Below, piece after piece: positions 13,048 through 21,200 of a DNA stretch of 35,465 bases. The position numbers and the translations under genes were made by a program. This DNA comes from a virus: IMG/VR virus record IMGVR_UViG_3300045541_000036, positions 1 to 35,465 of that record; one strand, written 5' to 3'. Within the stretch, counting starts at the first letter, position 1. Each line of letters opens with the position of its first letter. The notes under the pieces were generated by a model. It ran no database searches and was not told where the DNA came from. It worked only from the letters and a program-made list of their open reading frames with translations.

Positions 13048-13216
13048 TGTTTAAAATTAAATTAGTCCCTATGACTACACAAAGCAAAAGTTCCCATTTA
13101 ATACACACATAATTACCGTTGAAATATCCTGAGAACATTAGGATGCTCAAAAACAAAACACCCGTAGTCATTAGAGTCCAGACTGTGATGAATTTTAATA
13201 TTTTATAAATTTCCAT
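13025..13216 (-). CDS. Small two-helix membrane protein (63 aa)
   Basis: Two hydrophobic helices are evident: residues 8-30 (FITVWTLMTTGVLFLSILMF) and 42-60 (ELLLCVVIGTNLILNIVLVL). A short polar loop joins them and LKR ends the protein. The start lies two bases after the stop of the LuxR-type gene. The 3' end carries the promoter of the structured RNA. No holin-like features beyond the topology, and its place in the early operon argues against lysis. Function unknown. Confidence 0.6.
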   Translation of the reverse strand: MEIYKILKFITVWTLMTTGVLFLSILMFSGYFNGNYVCIKWELLLCVVIGTNLILNIVLVLKR

Positions 13217-13218
13217 AA

Positions 13219-13581
13219 TCAGTCATTTGTAGCCCACTCTTGCACATCTTTTTTAACCGCTCTTCTAATTGTTTCTTGGTTTTCTCCGAGTAGTTCGGGT
13301 TGTTCCGCCAGAAGCATAGTTCCCCCGATAGCCACCTTGAGTCCTTCAGGTAGTGTAGGTCTTCCCTGTATCCTTTTGAACTTGATCTCATTTGGTTTTA
13401 CAATTTTAGTTTTTATTGCGTATAACATTAATCCGAATCGTCCTGTAACCTTTAACTTCTGACATAGGAACTGAGCGTAATTGTGAGCATCATACTCACT
13501 CTTACCCATAGCTTGACCGATTTCTTTGTAGGTCATCTCTGAGCAAATAAGTTTAAGAAATTCTAAATGATGCGGTTTCAT
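13219..13581 (-). CDS. LuxR-type helix-turn-helix protein
   Basis: 120 residues. Residues 5-60 (LEFLKLICSEMTYKEIGQAM, NYAQFLCQKLKVTGRFGLML) match the GerE/LuxR four-helix DNA-binding domain, with the recognition helix around 25-40. The C-terminal 60 residues (GRPTLPEGLKVAIGG and an acidic helix) are not a receiver or ligand domain, so this is a stand-alone regulator. It overlaps the exonuclease gene by four bases. It may act on early phage promoters or on host genes. Confidence 0.65.
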   Translation of the reverse strand: MKPHHLEFLKLICSEMTYKEIGQAMGKSEYDAHNYAQFLCQKLKVTGRFGLMLYAIKTKIVKPNEIKFKRIQGRPTLPEGLKVAIGGTMLLAEQPELLGENQETIRRAVKKDVQEWATND

Positions 13582-14210
13582 AAATTATCAATCAGTTTCT
13601 TTTTGTACTCTTCTGCCTTTAGGATTTTCTCAGTCATTCTATCCTGTTCGTCTTGGTCTTTCTTTACCTCTACGACGTAGATTCTTTTCTCAACGGGAAT
13701 GTCAAAAGTAAACTCTACTTCATTCGTATAAGTATTCACAAACTCTTTTGCTAAGTAATAGACAAGAAAAGCAGTTTCACTTTTGGTTGCCATCATCTGC
13801 ATCTGTAATTGATAGAAGTACTTAGTGTCAACTTCAGGACGTTCAGCGACAAGTTCCATAAACGTCAAAGGTTGCGGACACTTTATATCACAAACAGAGA
13901 TAATATCCAACCCGTCATAAAGAACTCCATCAGGTGAGGCTCCACTAAAGTCATTGATAGAAAAGAACTCCTTTGCGGTGTAAGTATAAGGCACACCTGA
14001 GACATTAACCCACGCCTCGAAGGCTTCAGGTTCAGTCATTATTCCGTGTTCCATTTCCTTACTTGAGAATTGTTTTCTGTAACCGTATTTTGCCTCAACG
14101 GCTTTTTCTAAGATATAACTCTTAGCAGTCTCCGACCAAGCCTCGGACTTTTTCCGAGGTTCAGTCATTAACTTCCAAATCTCAGAGGCGGTAAATTTTC
14201 CCGTTCTCAT
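13578..14210 (-). CDS. YqaJ/lambda-exonuclease-type recombination nuclease
   Basis: 210 residues. GKFTASEIWKLM, MEHGIMTEPEAFEAW (E60/E62), SGASPDGVL (D94), CDIKCP (D108, K110) and YFYQLQMQMM (Q134/Q136) are the conserved elements of the YqaJ/lambda Exo family, which degrades the 5' strand of duplex DNA. Directly upstream is the ERF annealase, so the two form a recombination pair comparable to Red alpha/beta. The start overlaps the annealase stop by four bases. All catalytic residues appear present. Confidence 0.9.
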   Translation of the reverse strand: MRTGKFTASEIWKLMTEPRKKSEAWSETAKSYILEKAVEAKYGYRKQFSSKEMEHGIMTEPEAFEAWVNVSGVPYTYTAKEFFSINDFSGASPDGVLYDGLDIISVCDIKCPQPLTFMELVAERPEVDTKYFYQLQMQMMATKSETAFLVYYLAKEFVNTYTNEVEFTFDIPVEKRIYVVEVKKDQDEQDRMTEKILKAEEYKKKLIDNL

Positions 14211-14722
14211 TTGACTTTGGTTTTCTGTTCAGCGAATAACTTCTTAAGACGGTCGTCGTTTTCTACCTGACTTTTGTTCTGAGTGTAGAGTTCGGTCAGT
14301 TCACTAAGTGTCTTGCATCCTCTGATAGAGTCAGCCCAATCATCTGAGTGGTTATTAAGGGCGTCCTGGTCTTTGGTATCATCCAATGCGAATAGGTTTC
14401 CTAAAGCGTATTTCCCTGCATAAGACGCAGTCGCTCCTGTTATTTGTGATTCGTCCATACCCTTTTTAGATTCTGCCTCCCTTGCCCATCCTGTGGCTTC
14501 GTAGCGTTCCTTTCCGTCTGTAAGAATAGCGGTGGCTTTGATGTAAAATCGGTTTCCTAATAGTACGACTTCATCCTGCACGGTGATTGAGAATCCGAGC
14601 GGATTTACGACTTGTTTTACTGACTCTAAAATGTCTTCCTTTGAGCGGTATTTGTATTTGCCAAACGAGTTAAAATTGGACTTTGGAGCCTTTACGAGAT
14701 TTTGAATTTCTGCGAGTTTCAT
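14207..14722 (-). CDS. erf: ERF-family single-strand annealing protein
   Basis: 171 residues from the ATG at 14720-14722, which overlaps the upstream stop as ATGA. The longer frame (to 14788) runs over the preceding gene and is rejected. FGKYKYRSKEDILESVKQVV, LGFSITV and the glycine-rich ITGATASYAGKYALGNLF are the ERF signature. The C-terminus is a charged helical tail. It anneals complementary strands produced by the adjacent exonuclease, serving recombination and probably genome circularisation or concatemer formation. Confidence 0.88.
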   Translation of the reverse strand: MKLAEIQNLVKAPKSNFNSFGKYKYRSKEDILESVKQVVNPLGFSITVQDEVVLLGNRFYIKATAILTDGKERYEATGWAREAESKKGMDESQITGATASYAGKYALGNLFALDDTKDQDALNNHSDDWADSIRGCKTLSELTELYTQNKSQVENDDRLKKLFAEQKTKVK

Positions 14723-14922
14723 AGGTTTTGAATTGGTAGAGTTACTTCGATTTCTAATGGGATGTTTTTCTTTGCTCTTATGATACATTCTTTGAGCATT
14801 TCAAATTTTTCCTCATCGTTTAAATAAGCACGGACTGCAAGATGTTGTCCGTCTAAGGTAGCCTCCCAGAGACCGCCTTTTTCGTTTTTGTGTTCAGTTA
14901 TTTTTAGCATAGGTTTTTTCAT
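14719..14922 (-). CDS. Small hypothetical protein (67 aa)
   Basis: A beta-beta-alpha-beta pattern (PMLKITEHKN, LWEATLDGQHLAVRAYL, then a helix KFEMLKECIIRAKK and a last strand LEIEVTLPIQ). It may start at either of two ATGs (14922 or 14910). It is coupled to the annealase gene by ATGA overlap and precedes it in the operon. No function is known to me; a recombination accessory is plausible by position. Confidence 0.6.
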   Translation of the reverse strand: MKKPMLKITEHKNEKGGLWEATLDGQHLAVRAYLNDEEKFEMLKECIIRAKKNIPLEIEVTLPIQNL

Positions 14923-15046
14923 AAAATTCTAAAGCGTATTTGTAACCAAGTACCTCGGAGTGTTTCCGAATAAACATCATTTTGTGTTTCGTCTTCCTTG
15001 AGACGAATAGCACGAGCCAATAGGCGTTTTTAATTAACCAAATCAT
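14894..15046 (-). CDS. Small hypothetical protein (50 aa)
   Basis: The ATG at 15044-15046 lies in the last 17 bases of the upstream gene and the frame ends at 14894, overlapping the 67-residue gene by 29 bases. The N-terminus is hydrophobic (IWLIKNAYWLVLFV) and the rest is basic and aromatic. It fills a 107-base gap in an otherwise continuous operon. Translation could also begin at the ATG pair 66 bases in. No function assignable. Confidence 0.45.
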   Translation of the reverse strand: MIWLIKNAYWLVLFVSRKTKHKMMFIRKHSEVLGYKYALEFYEKTYAKNN

Positions 15047-15266
15047 TTTGTATAAGTGTATGTTCATAAAGTTCTACTAACCAATCTTCAGAGATTGTTT
15101 CAGCGATTAAAAGAGTATCGCCTTCTCTCACTAAGCAATTCCTCCACGGCAGTTGTCCTGTTTCTACAATCTCTTTAAAAGCGGAGTAAGCAATCATTGC
15201 TCTAAAGTAGGCTTGGGTTTCGGTATCTCCGTTTTTATCTGTCACTGACACGGTGTACATTTTCAT
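15030..15266 (-). CDS. Small hypothetical protein (78 aa)
   Basis: A short N-terminal strand (MYTVSVTDKNGDTE), a helix (RAMIAYSAFKEIVE), a loop with two cysteine-flanked strands and an acidic C-terminal helix. The pattern resembles small phage proteins of the replication region, with no known activity. The start overlaps the stop of the first operon gene by four bases. An ATG two codons later is equally possible. Confidence 0.6.
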   Translation of the reverse strand: MKMYTVSVTDKNGDTETQAYFRAMIAYSAFKEIVETGQLPWRNCLVREGDTLLIAETISEDWLVELYEHTLIQNDLVN

Positions 15267-15532
15267 TGGAATATAGTTTGGTATTTGACTTTCTTTCTTT
15301 CAAGATAAGACTTCCCTCTGAGACCTGGAAACTCTTCCTGTAATTTCTGACGGCATCTGCGGATAGATTCTGCTGAGGTGTAGAACTTTTTAGAGTAGTT
15401 CATAAGAAAACCAAAGGCGGTCATATCCTTATCACATTCCTTCCACCAAATCAGAGCGGTCAGGAGTTCGTCCGAGTCTCGAGTCCGTGGGTCTTCGTTT
15501 AGGAGTTTTAAAACTTTGTCGATTGTCTTCAT
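15263..15532 (-). CDS. First gene of the early operon, conserved-type phage protein (89 aa)
   Basis: Helical protein with a basic C-terminal half (SAESIRRCRQKLQEEFPGLRGKSY), a motif I have seen repeatedly in small phage early proteins and which looks like a short DNA-binding helix pair. Function unknown. It opens the minus-strand early operon. The 113-base region upstream should hold the main early promoter, but I find no clean TAnnTTTG there on this strand, so a different promoter or transcription from further upstream is possible. Confidence 0.65.
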   Translation of the reverse strand: MKTIDKVLKLLNEDPRTRDSDELLTALIWWKECDKDMTAFGFLMNYSKKFYTSAESIRRCRQKLQEEFPGLRGKSYLERKKVKYQTIFQ

Positions 15533-15533
15533 T

Positions 15534-15564
15534 TTGTTTGCGTTGGTGATGCTAATTAACTTTA
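15534..15564 (+). promoter_or_regulatory. Possible promoter for the endolysin gene
   Basis: TTG at 15534-15536 and TAACTTTA at 15557-15564 (seven of eight consensus bases) with a 20-nt spacer lie on the plus strand. It is the only candidate I found for the single plus-strand gene. AT-richness of the region makes chance likely. Confidence 0.3.
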
Positions 15565-15645
15565 AAGAAATGATATAAAAAATAGTTCAATGAATCTTTT
15601 TTTTAAAAAGTGCAAAATCAACCAAAAAACGCATATTTTAGGGCT

Positions 15646-16101
15646 ATGAATTTGACAAAAAACTTCACCCTTGCGGAGCTGACATACGCTAATCCGGTCC
15701 ACGGAATCGAGAATACCCCGTCTCCGATGGTCATTGAGAACCTAAAATTACTTGCTGAAAAGGTCCTTCAGCCTATTCGGGACCAATTTAAAATACCTGT
15801 TATCGTGACCTCAGGATATAGATCGCCTGAGTATAACTTAAGAATCGGCGGGGCTATAAACTCCCAACATATGAGAGGCGAAGCGGTAGATATCGATCTG
15901 GGACCGAAGAACAGAGAGGTCTTTGAGTGGGTAATTAACAACCTAACGGTTGACCAAATCATCTGGGAACTCGGAACACCACCGCCTAACGGAAATCCTC
16001 AGTGGATTCATATCTCATATAAGAAAGAAGGAAATAGAAATATGGTCACCAGAGCAGAGCAGAAAAACTCTAAAATCGTCTATTATATAATGCCTCGTTA
16101 G
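15646..16101 (+). CDS. Endolysin, peptidase M15-type (D,D/L,D-carboxypeptidase fold)
   Basis: 151 residues from ATG 15646. An upstream GTG at 15610 adds 12 residues with no match to the family start, so ATG is preferred. VTSGYRSPEYN, SQHMRGEAVDID (H75, G78, D82) and WIHIS (H122) are the zinc-binding and catalytic signatures of Peptidase_M15_3 peptidoglycan hydrolases. No signal peptide, so release would need the holin. It is the only plus-strand gene; its stop overlaps that of the phosphoesterase gene tail-to-tail. Confidence 0.9.
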   Translation: MNLTKNFTLAELTYANPVHGIENTPSPMVIENLKLLAEKVLQPIRDQFKIPVIVTSGYRSPEYNLRIGGAINSQHMRGEAVDIDLGPKNREVFEWVINNLTVDQIIWELGTPPPNGNPQWIHISYKKEGNRNMVTRAEQKNSKIVYYIMPR

Positions 16102-17078
16102 AGAACCTTTCCGTCAATGATTTTTAGATTCCGAACGTGGAATTCTGCTCCATAATTTTCTACCAAAGCGAAGCCGTGATTGTGTGAATTGATCGGCATA
16201 TATTGAGGCGTCAGACCACAAAGACAACCTGTACTAAAACATCCGATAAACTGACCATTCAGATCGTGTTCGATGTGTTCCGAAGTTCTATGATGGTGAC
16301 CGCCTAACGTTGAGGCTTTAGTTTTCAAAAAGAATCCCCTTGCGATATTCACAGGACTTATAATTCCTGCTCTTAATTCGTGTCCGTGAATGACGTTAAG
16401 ACTATGACCAATCTTTATTACTCGCTTATTTTTAACTACTTCAATGCCCCAATTCTTAGCCTCTACGACATTCTCTAATGATAAGAAATTAAGATCAATC
16501 AGTTCAGGAATACGATTCAAAATGAATCTTTCGTACCTATCACAATGGTTACCAGTTTTGTAGATAATCCTTGCCTTTGGGAACCTTTGTCTTAACTGCT
16601 CAAAGAAGTTTTTAAGCATACTTAACTCATAAGAAAAGGAACGCTTCTTCGGGTCCTTTTCAAATGAAGAAAGATGATATGCGTCTATAATGTCACCGTT
16701 TAGGATTATACAATCAGGCGAGAAATTAAACGAAGACTTTAAAGCAGAATCTAAAGCCTTCTTGTCGTAATACGGAAAGTGAATGTCTGATAAAATCGCT
16801 ATCCTCTTCTGATCTACCTGGACTTTAGTATAGTCTTCTTTCTCAGGTTCAGGCAGATTCAAACCTTTCCATTCGATTTGCTTGTATTCTTTTCTGGCTC
16901 TTTCTCCTGCTGATCCCGTGACGTTTCTTACAATCTTCCTTGCGTGTTCTGCATCATCAAATAAATCTGGGTGTCGCTTGTATAAAATTTCACTAAGCTT
17001 CTTTTTAGAGTACTTAACTCCTTCTGCTGTGGTGAATTCTTTGATTGTCTTTCTAACGAGTTCGGATTTGTTAATCAT
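16098..17078 (-). CDS. Calcineurin-like metallophosphoesterase
   Basis: 326 residues. SDIHFPYYD (97-105), NGDIID (127-132), TGNHCDR (near 175), VIHGHE and GGHHHR hold all five metal-binding blocks. The N-terminal 70 residues are helical and basic, with no match I can name, and could be a small nucleic-acid-binding domain. The family includes nucleases and nucleotide phosphatases; the substrate here is unknown. It is the last gene of the long minus-strand transcript, overlapping its upstream neighbour by eight bases, and converges with the endolysin. Confidence 0.85.
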   Translation of the reverse strand: MINKSELVRKTIKEFTTAEGVKYSKKKLSEILYKRHPDLFDDAEHARKIVRNVTGSAGERARKEYKQIEWKGLNLPEPEKEDYTKVQVDQKRIAILSDIHFPYYDKKALDSALKSSFNFSPDCIILNGDIIDAYHLSSFEKDPKKRSFSYELSMLKNFFEQLRQRFPKARIIYKTGNHCDRYERFILNRIPELIDLNFLSLENVVEAKNWGIEVVKNKRVIKIGHSLNVIHGHELRAGIISPVNIARGFFLKTKASTLGGHHHRTSEHIEHDLNGQFIGCFSTGCLCGLTPQYMPINSHNHGFALVENYGAEFHVRNLKIIDGKVL

Positions 17079-17313
17079 TGATTTTACGATAATTGAGTTT
17101 CCATAGGTAGTCTCTTAAAATCTTCGCTTCCTTTTTTACTTTGGTTTCACTCCAATCAGGAAAACGAATGTGCAGAAATTCGTGTATTTCTGTATCTAAT
17201 AAAGTCTTTGGTTTTTGTCTTGGGTCGATTTCAATCAGATTCTTTTCTGTGAACGCCTGACCGTAGGCTTTTTCTTTTCCGAGTTTTCTGATTACTACTT
17301 TCGGTAGTTTCAT
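17071..17313 (-). CDS. Small HExxH metalloprotease-like protein
   Basis: 80 residues. TEIHEFLHIRFPDWSE contains HExxH (H44, E45, H48) in a helix, as in SprT and other minimal zincins. A third ligand could be one of the acidic residues in the next helix. The protein is too small for a secreted protease. It lies between the holin and the phosphoesterase and overlaps both. Many phages carry such single-domain proteins next to lysis genes, but the substrate is unknown. Confidence 0.65.
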   Translation of the reverse strand: MKLPKVVIRKLGKEKAYGQAFTEKNLIEIDPRQKPKTLLDTEIHEFLHIRFPDWSETKVKKEAKILRDYLWKLNYRKIND

Positions 17314-17753
17314 TTCATATCCTTAATCCTCGAGGATGCGGATGAACCAAAATAATAAGAATACATAGAAACCACAACCCCCTCTATGATACCAAGAAAA
17401 TGAACGAATAACTCTTTGTTCTGTAAGTTGTTGTTAATCAATGTATAAAGACAATAAGACATAATCCCCATTCCTATTATAGCAAGGAACCACATTAAAT
17501 AGTCGATATGTCCTGTGGCTTTTACAAAGTCAGATTCCCTCGTTCTTGCACTACTACGATCCTGAACTTGTAGTTCCTGTTCTTTTAAGATATTCGCTTG
17601 GATAGCTTCTAAGTGTCGGTTGATTTCTTTGTCGAGTTCTAACTTAACTTGAGCGAGTTCTTCTTTATTGGTAATGACTTTATCTAAAACGTTCCCAACA
17701 GATTCTATGATCTGAGAACCTCCACCGCTTAGAATCTTTTTAATGAAACTCAT
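17310..17753 (-). CDS. Holin (3-TM type)
   Basis: 147 residues. The N-terminal 75 form an amphipathic and charged helical region (DKEINRHLEAIQANILKEQE). Then come hydrophobic segments at about 85-105 (YLMWFLAIIGMGIMSYCLYTL) and 118-135 (FLGIIEGVVVSMYSYYFG), and a basic end SSRIKDMK. The G-x2-E-G-V-V-x3-Y-x2-Y-F-G-S-S pattern is typical of phage holins with a cytoplasmic tail. It overlaps the XhlA-like gene by four bases. Confidence 0.8.
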   Translation of the reverse strand: MSFIKKILSGGGSQIIESVGNVLDKVITNKEELAQVKLELDKEINRHLEAIQANILKEQELQVQDRSSARTRESDFVKATGHIDYLMWFLAIIGMGIMSYCLYTLINNNLQNKELFVHFLGIIEGVVVSMYSYYFGSSASSRIKDMK

Positions 17754-17992
17754 TTAAGAACAATCGTCAGTAAAAGAATAAGTAAAGATCCTAATACTCC
17801 GAAAAAAGAATAAACCGCTTTCAACTGACTCCGCCAGGTATTTAGTTTTGTTATCTCTTCTTCTGCCTTAGAAAGACGTCCGTTGGTTTTAGTGGTTTGG
17901 ATCAGAATGGCGTCGATCTTTTCATCGATACGTTTGTATCGTTCGTCCAACCGAGCTAAAAGTTCATTCTGATCCTTGTCCACCTGTTCCAT
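17750..17992 (-). CDS. XhlA-like holin-associated membrane protein
   Basis: 80 residues. Residues 5-58 are a coiled coil (NELLARLDERYKRIDEKIDA, KAEEEITKLNTWR) and 60-79 a single membrane helix (FFGVLGSLLILLLTIVL). The coil-plus-helix layout matches XhlA-type proteins that work with holins. It lies directly upstream of the holin and overlaps it. It is too short for a spanin. Confidence 0.7.
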   Translation of the reverse strand: MEQVDKDQNELLARLDERYKRIDEKIDAILIQTTKTNGRLSKAEEEITKLNTWRSQLKAVYSFFGVLGSLLILLLTIVLK

Positions 17993-18270
17993 TACTCAGT
18001 TACTACTTCAGCGGGAACGTGATCACCTGTGATGACTACTCCTAACTTACCTGCGATCCAGTTATAAGCGTAGTCGTTAGAAACGAATCCGTCATAGTCT
18101 TCTCCGGTCATTGTAAGATTTCCCTGAGAGAGTACTTCGGTATCTGATTGGATAGCAAAGTAGAAAGTAGCTGAGTCTTTTAAGTTGTCCGCTACTACAT
18201 AAGCGTTCAAAAGTGTGCCTTGTTTTACCTGTCCGAGGCTCCAGATTACGATTGGTTGGATAGTTTTCAT
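17992..18270 (-). CDS. Fibre-proximal hypothetical protein (92 aa)
   Basis: A beta-rich protein (IQPIVIWSLGQVKQG, NAYVVADNLKD, ATFYFAIQSDTEVLSQG, LTMTGEDYDGF) without known motifs. This type is often found just after fibre genes in phages of this group, which suggests a fibre tip, fibre chaperone or baseplate accessory. It starts 20 bases after the fibre stop and ends at the XhlA-like ATG (one-base overlap). Confidence 0.6.
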   Translation of the reverse strand: MKTIQPIVIWSLGQVKQGTLLNAYVVADNLKDSATFYFAIQSDTEVLSQGNLTMTGEDYDGFVSNDYAYNWIAGKLGVVITGDHVPAEVVTE

Positions 18271-18290
18271 TTGTTTATTTATTTGTAAAA

Positions 18291-21200
18291 TTAAGCCAAA
18301 ATTCCTAAATTCTTTAACGCTTGTGCAATTTGCTGAAGCGTATATCCTGCAAAAGTTGAGTCCACATTCACCGCAGTTCCTCCGCTATTTTCTACGAAAG
18401 TGGCTTCGGCTATTCCTGTAGTAGGCTGAACAATCGGAGTAGCGTTCCAAAATCCTAACTTTTGAGAGGTAGCAGTTCCTATCTTAGTTCCTGTAGTGGT
18501 TCCGAATACTAAGTTATTGGCATCGGTTACATTAAAGTTTCCGAATATGTAATTGTTTGTTGTTGAGGTATTACCTATTGTGGTTGTATTAGAACCATTT
18601 CCTATTGCTTGGTATCCTATTACTAATTGATTGGTTTCAGAATCTGCATTGGCTCTTGTATCGTAACCTAAGAATGTTGAGTTATTAGCAATAGTTAAAT
18701 TACCACCTCCTGAGATTCTTCTTCCACTATCAACTCCAAAAAATATATTATTTGATCCTGTTGTTTGATTAGTTGCTGATTCTCTACCAAAGCCTGAATT
18801 ACTTGATCCTGTATTTGCAAGTCCAGAATAAGCACCAAAGAAAGAATTACTATTGGAGGTTGTATTAGATTGAGCAGTAGCAAATCCAACATAAGTATTA
18901 TTGGAACCTGTTGTATTATTTTGACCTGAAGTTGTACCTATAAATACATTGGCTGAAGAAGTGTTTGATTGAATGCCTGTCCATCTGCCTAAAAATGTGT
19001 TACCACTTCCTGTTGTTACAAATCTCCCCGAAAGTTCTCCAATAAAAGTATTATTCGCTCCAGATGTTATAGCGTTACCTGCTGAAGCTCCAAATACTGT
19101 ATTACTTGATAAATTACTTGCACCTCTTCCGACTGTCAATCCGTTTATAGTAGCATCACTCTGCACCCTCGCAGTACCGTTTACGTCTAACTTAAATCCT
19201 GCGTCTGTGCCTGTTCCAACTAATATATTACCTCCATTTGTTATTACAAGTCTATTATCAGTATTGTTAGTTCTAAAAACAATATCACTTGTTGATGTTG
19301 CAAAATACATTCCAAGCGTTCTTGTAGTATTACGCCATATTCCTGAATTCAATCCAGTAGTGTATATTCCTGAAGCTCCTTGAAAAAGAACTTCACCAGA
19401 AACTGTTCTTATAGCCCAATTCTGTACCCCTGTAAACGCTCCATTCGTAAAAGTAGGATTAATATCCAGTCCTACTAAGACATCGTTATTTGCTGAGGCT
19501 ACGAGAGTAGAAGTGATATTCTGACCTCTTGCTACTCCTGAAGATGCAGTCGTTGAACCTGTTACAGTAGCGGATCCTGTTAAAAGCGAAGTTCCTGTTA
19601 CTTGTAAAGCCTGACCTGAGTTTACTGAAGAACCAACCAGAAGATTACCCCACCATCTTCCGAAGGTAGTAGATGAGTTACCTATTACGGTAGTGTTAGA
19701 GCCGAGACCACGACCTTGATAGCCGATAACTATTTGGTTAGTTTCAGCGTCTGCGTTAGGTCTTGAGTCTTGACCTATAAATGTAGAATTACCAGCCGTT
19801 AAAAGATTTGCTCCGGTTGAAGTTAAGAATCCTGCTGAGTCACCTAATGCTACTACGTTTGATGATGTAGTTAAATTAAAAAGTGCTTGCGTACCAAATG
19901 CAGAATTATTTGCTCCAGTAGTTAAATTAAAAAGTGCTAATGAGCCAAATCCAGAATTTCTTCCTCCGGTAGTAGTAGCAAGTGCCTGTCTTCCAAATGC
20001 ACTATTATTATCTGCATTAGATGTTTTTAATGCTTCCCATCCAAATGCACTATTTGTACTTCCTGTTGTATTTGTTTGAAGTGCTTGATAACCAAAAGCG
20101 TTATTATATTGTCCAGTTAAATTATTTTGTAACGCAGATACACCAAAAGCATTATTATATTGTCCCCAAGTATTAGCTTGAAGACTTCTATTTCCAAAAG
20201 CTGAATTAAATGATCCAGTTGTGTTATTTTGTAGAGACTCTGATCCAACAGCAGTATTGCGTGTTGATTCAACAGTTACAGTTGTTCCTAAATTCTTTGA
20301 TCCTGCGTTTAGCCCAATGAATGTGTTAGTTGTTAATGAATTATTTCTAATCTCGTTTGTAATCGTTCCTGAACTGTTTCTAAGTTGAATAGTTGCTGAA
20401 GAATCGGTGATTACTTTAATCGAAATAACGATAGTACCGTTAAAGTCAGTTGTAGGTGTGATAACAAGCGTTCCTGTACTTGTCGCTCGTGGTCCTACTG
20501 ATCCGCTACCACTCAATCCTCCTGAAGTGAATCCACCAAAAGCTATTGTAAAGCTTCCTGTTGTACGATTAGTAACAGTATAAGAAATCTGATAATAAGT
20601 ACCATTAACTGCGGCAAGTGTATTTGTAAGCGTAGCCGTACCTGAAGAGTGAGCGAAACCTGTGGCGTATGTTCCCGTCCATCCTGCACCTAAAGTCCAG
20701 TTCGCACTTGACAGAAGTTCAGAGCCAAGCTGACCACCGTCACTTGCCGTTGTGCCTGTGAATGAAGATAACCCACGAGTATCTAATGTTACCGTTGGAC
20801 TATTCGTTCCTATTCCTAATCTTCCGTTCGCATTGTCCCAGAATAGATTATTAGAACCTGCTTGAGTATTCGGTCCGCTCCAATAACTTACTTGTCCGCT
20901 TACTCCCGTTCCTGTTACTGGATTAGTGATACTATCTTGAATCTCAGTCCAAGCAGTACCGTTATAGTAATTGACTCTATTAGTCGTTGTATTGTATATA
21001 GATAAACCAGTCGCAGGAGATACGATAGCGTCTCTTTGTACGGTGGTCATTCTTGGACGAAGGAATCCTTTTGTAGTTGAATCCATCGTTAGAATAGAAG
21101 TTCCAACGTCAGTCGTAGTTCCTAAAAGAAGATTACCTGTTCCAGTTATTCTTGCTTTTTCTGCTCCAAGAGTAGTAAAAGACAGATCTGACCATATTGA

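Noticed and set aside
13203-13391. 62-codon minus-strand ORF
   Set aside because: Lies almost wholly inside the LuxR-type gene in another frame and has no independent support.
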